This document shows positions 61,599-64,000 of a DNA stretch of 64,000 nt, in pieces. The DNA is from Methylobacterium sp. J-090 (GTDB taxonomy: Bacteria > Pseudomonadota > Alphaproteobacteria > Rhizobiales > Beijerinckiaceae). Both the position numbers and the translations under genes were made by a program. A model generated the notes under the pieces. It did not search any database. It was not told where the DNA came from and saw only the letters and a program-made list of their open reading frames with translations. How positions within the stretch are numbered: the first letter of the stretch is position 1; each line of letters starts with the position of its first letter. Where the stretch lies: contig NZ_JAKSXV010000094.1 in the NCBI RefSeq assembly GCF_022829345.1, forward strand, positions 27,446 through 91,445, written 5' to 3'.

Positions 61599-62494
61599 GC
61601 GCGGGTTTCCAAGGCGTGGCGGCGCAGGGTACGGCCGCGCAGGGGGCGGCGCGCCAGGGTCGTGGCGATGCCGCCGAGGGCCGTGAGGGCGAAGGCGGCC
61701 TTGCCGTGATGGACCTTTTCGGAGAGCGGATCACGCTCCATCAGGCCGCGACAGAGAACGACCGCGAGGCGGTGGATCGCCGCGATCTCGAGGCTGAGGC
61801 GTAGATCCGCGATGAGGTCGGGCAGCACCGCCCCCTCGTCGAGGAGGCCCATGGTGCGCTGGGCGAGTTCCTGGATCACCGCACGGAGGGCCGGCGAGGC
61901 CCTGGCGGCGGACAGATCGGCCACGGACGCCCCGTGCTTCTCCAGCGTCTCGCGCGGGAGGTAGACCCGGTCATTCCGAACAAAATCCTTCCCGCAATCC
62001 TGCAGGTGGTTGATGATCTGGAGCGCCGCGCAGATGGCGTCGGACGGGCCCCAGACCACCCGCGGGTCCTCGCCGTGCACGTCGAGGACGTAGCGCCCCA
62101 CCGGCATGGCCGAGAGCCGGCAATAGGCGATGAGCTCGTTCCAGTCCGCGTAGCGATTCTTGCGGGCATCGAGACGGAACGCGTCGAGGAGTTCCAGAGC
62201 ATGTGTCGCCGGCAAGCCCCTCGCGAAAAGTTCACGCTTGAGGGGCTCGGCCTCGGGGTCGGATGGGCCCTTGCCGGTCAGCGCATCGGCGAGCGCGTCC
62301 AGGAGCTCGATCTTGCGCTCGGGCGCCAGGGTGGTGTGGTCGGCGACATCGTCGCCGGCCCGCACGAAGTCGTAGAACGCCAGGATCGCGCCCCGGTTCT
62401 TCGGGTGGATCAGGTGCGAGGCGACGGGGAAGTTCTCGTCCTTGTGGCCCTTGCCGGAGCGGGCCTCCGTGGCGGTCTGCAGGGTGGCGCTCAC
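61595..62494 (-). CDS. hpnC: Hydroxysqualene synthase HpnC
   Basis: A 299-residue homologue of HpnD converting presqualene diphosphate to hydroxysqualene. The Asp-rich motif is AGDDVADH (residues 47-53). The second motif is degenerate (INHLQDCGKDFVRNDRVYLP), as in this family. GTG 62494 overlaps the hpnA stop (GTGA), and its stop overlaps the hpnD start, so hpnA-C-D-E are translationally coupled. Confidence 0.95.
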   Translation of the reverse strand: MSATLQTATEARSGKGHKDENFPVASHLIHPKNRGAILAFYDFVRAGDDVADHTTLAPERKIELLDALADALTGKGPSDPEAEPLKRELFARGLPATHALELLDAFRLDARKNRYADWNELIAYCRLSAMPVGRYVLDVHGEDPRVVWGPSDAICAALQIINHLQDCGKDFVRNDRVYLPRETLEKHGASVADLSAARASPALRAVIQELAQRTMGLLDEGAVLPDLIADLRLSLEIAAIHRLAVVLCRGLMERDPLSEKVHHGKAAFALTALGGIATTLARRPLRGRTLRRHALETRA

Positions 62495-63516
62495 TTGAGG
62501 CGGCCCTCCTGGCGGAACCACGCGATGGCGTCGGACAGGCCCTCCCGGTAGGGGCGGGCGGTGTAGCCGAGTTCGCCCCGCGCCTTGGCATCGGTGAAGA
62601 ACATGCGGTAGCGCGACATCTTGATGCCGTCGATGGTGGCGAACGGCGCCTTGCCGGTGAAACGGGCTATCTGCTCGGAGAAGAAGGCGATCGGATAGAC
62701 CACGGCGCGCGGCAGGTTCACCGTCGGCGCCTTGCGGCCGACCATGCCGGCGATGTCGGCGAGCATCTGCGACAGCAGCACATTCTCGCCACCGAGGATG
62801 TAGCGCTCGCCGACGCGCCCGCGCTGAAGCGCCAGCAGATGGCCATAGGCGACATCGTCCACGTGGGCGAGGTTGAGGCCGGTATCGACGAAGGCGGGCA
62901 TCCGTCCCAGCGCCGCTTCCAGGATGATACGGCCAGTGGGCGTCGGCTTCACGTCGCGGGTGCCGATGGGCGTCGACGGGTTGACGATGACCACGGGCAA
63001 GCCGTTGCGGGCCGCCATCTCCTCGACCACGCGCTCGGACACGACCTTGCTGCGCTTATACGCGCCGATGGCGTTGCCGGGCGTCAAGGGCCGGGTCTCG
63101 TCGGCGGGCGTGCCGTCGTCGTGCGGCTTGATGGTGGCGACGCTCGACGTGTAGACGATGCGCTCGATCCCAGCGCGCAGGGCCTCCTCCATGAGGATCA
63201 CGGCACCGTCGCGGTTGGTCGCGACGATCTCTTCCGGATCGGGCGCCCACAGCCGGTAGTCGGCCGCCGCGTGGACGAGATAGCGCTGACCCTCGAGTGC
63301 CGCCGCCACGGCCGCGCGGTCGCGCATGTCGCCCTCGACCACCTCGACGTCGGTCCAGGTCAGGTTGGTGCGCGGCGAGGTCGCCCGCACCATGATCCGG
63401 ACCGGGAAACCGGCGTTGCGGAACACGTCGACGAGGGCGGCGCCCAGGAAACCGCTCGCACCGGTGATGAGAACCGGGCCGGCATCGAAGGGGCCGGTGG
63501 GGGTCGCCTGTGGCAT
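62491..63516 (-). CDS. hpnA: Hopanoid-associated sugar epimerase/dehydratase HpnA
   Basis: A 341-residue short-chain dehydrogenase/reductase of the extended type. The NAD-binding site is VLITGASGFLGAALVDVF. The catalytic motif is YKRSK with an upstream Ser in VYTSSVATIK. The role in hopanoid synthesis is not settled, and deletion phenotypes differ between bacteria. ATG 63516 (MPQATPTGPFDAG) is chosen over an upstream in-frame start at 63594, with a weak GAGAGA nearby. Confidence 0.9.
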   Translation of the reverse strand: MPQATPTGPFDAGPVLITGASGFLGAALVDVFRNAGFPVRIMVRATSPRTNLTWTDVEVVEGDMRDRAAVAAALEGQRYLVHAAADYRLWAPDPEEIVATNRDGAVILMEEALRAGIERIVYTSSVATIKPHDDGTPADETRPLTPGNAIGAYKRSKVVSERVVEEMAARNGLPVVIVNPSTPIGTRDVKPTPTGRIILEAALGRMPAFVDTGLNLAHVDDVAYGHLLALQRGRVGERYILGGENVLLSQMLADIAGMVGRKAPTVNLPRAVVYPIAFFSEQIARFTGKAPFATIDGIKMSRYRMFFTDAKARGELGYTARPYREGLSDAIAWFRQEGRLK

Positions 63517-63641
63517 TTCTCTCGCGGGTTCAGGAAGCCATGGGCACAGCGAATCCGGTGGGACCGGAACCGTCGAGCCTGGCGCTTCTGTCATCGAAAC
63601 GGAGGCCGGACAAGCGCAGCCGGGTCACACCCCGGCCGCCT

Positions 63642-63662
63642 CGCACGGGCAAGGCCCGTGCG
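63642..63662 (-). terminator. Hairpin after the dxs gene end
   Basis: CGCACGGGC (63642-63650) pairs exactly with GCCCGTGCG (63654-63662), loop AAG. It starts 24 bases beyond the dxs stop on the minus strand, so dxs may be transcribed separately from hpnA. Confidence 0.6.
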
Positions 63663-63686
63663 GAGGGGTCGGAAGGAGAGCGCCGG

Positions 63687-64000
63687 TCAGGCGAGACGCA
63701 GGCGGCTCGATCCGGCCTTCCGCTCGGGGAGGGTTGCGCGGACGGTCTGGGCGATGGAGTCCGCGTCGAGGCCGGCTTCCTTGTACATGGCGTCGGGGGA
63801 ATTGTGGTCCTGGTAGGTGTCGGGGAGCGTCAGGGTCCGCACCCGGACGCGGCCGGCATCGAGGGCGCCCGTCTCGGCCAGGAGATGCAGCACCATGGCG
63901 CCGAAGCCGCCGACCGAGCCCTCCTCCAGGGTGATCAGCACCTCGTGGGTCGCGGCCAGATCGAGGATCATGCCCGCGTCGAGGGGCTTGGCGAAGCGCG
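63687..64000 (-). CDS. dxs: 1-deoxy-D-xylulose-5-phosphate synthase, C-terminal part (partial)
   Basis: The C-terminal 104 residues of DXS, a thiamine-diphosphate enzyme that starts the MEP pathway of isoprenoid precursor synthesis. [20 protein letters not shown] enters from the window edge, followed by [19 protein letters not shown] and [20 protein letters not shown], typical of the transketolase C-terminal domain. The gene continues past position 64000. Placement just upstream of hpnA links precursor supply to hopanoid synthesis. Confidence 0.95.
   Translation of the reverse strand, partial: RFAKPLDAGMILDLAATHEVLITLEEGSVGGFGAMVLHLLAETGALDAGRVRVRTLTLPDTYQDHNSPDAMYKEAGLDADSIAQTVRATLPERKAGSSRLRLA

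Overview
The window is a very GC-rich alphaproteobacterial chromosome segment with tightly packed genes, short gaps and many 1-4 nt overlaps. It carries an almost complete hopanoid gene set, a class I PHA synthase, propionyl-CoA carboxylase alpha and a NepR-like anti-sigma factor. Together these point to Methylobacteriaceae (Methylobacterium/Methylorubrum); this assignment is inference from gene content. No tRNA, rRNA, CRISPR array, prophage or insertion sequence was recognised.

Layout. 0-10 kb: a TVP38/TMEM64 membrane protein, a sensor histidine kinase, biotin synthase, an FAH-family hydrolase, a FadL-type outer-membrane protein, a membrane diguanylate cyclase and PHA synthase. The FadL gene and the cyclase are separated and preceded by unusually AT-rich DNA. 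10-24 kb: an AlaC/DapL-like aminotransferase, small exported proteins, release factor 2 (prfB) with an intact programmed +1 frameshift, an M23 peptidase, a one-Cys peroxiredoxin, a very large AsmA-like protein, tyrS, anmK, a catalase-like protein and aroC. 24-32 kb: a RibB fused to a degenerate GTP cyclohydrolase II domain, a stand-alone EF-G domain III-V protein with no GTPase domain, a histone-deacetylase-fold protein, an L,D-transpeptidase, pccA, a GGCT-like protein and acylphosphatase. 32-44 kb: DUF599, DUF3253 with a histone-like tail, YdcF, the EF-P modification pair epmA/epmB facing efp, DUF1624, a double cold-shock protein, DUF192, dienelactone hydrolase, a single-domain response regulator next to a NepR-like gene, a hydrolase-fold protein lacking the nucleophile serine, and a GST.

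44-64 kb is a hopanoid locus. dxs (partial), hpnA, hpnC, hpnD, hpnE, shc and hpnG run on the minus strand: isoprenoid precursor, squalene, hopene, then removal of adenine from adenosylhopane. hpnH is divergent and starts side-chain synthesis. hpnN exports hopanoids. hpnL-hpnM-hpnI-hpnJ-hpnK on the plus strand encode transport functions and the synthesis of the amino-cyclitol ether head group. A vapBC-like toxin-antitoxin pair sits between hpnK and hpnN.

The most interesting observation is an arginine:glycine-amidinotransferase-like enzyme with all key catalytic residues. It is transcribed divergently from hpnL across a 209 bp gap that contains a perfect 8+8 bp dyad. Guanidine-substituted bacteriohopanetetrol cyclitol ethers are known from Methylobacterium. 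I propose, as inference, that this enzyme amidinates the amino-cyclitol head group produced by HpnI, HpnK and HpnJ.
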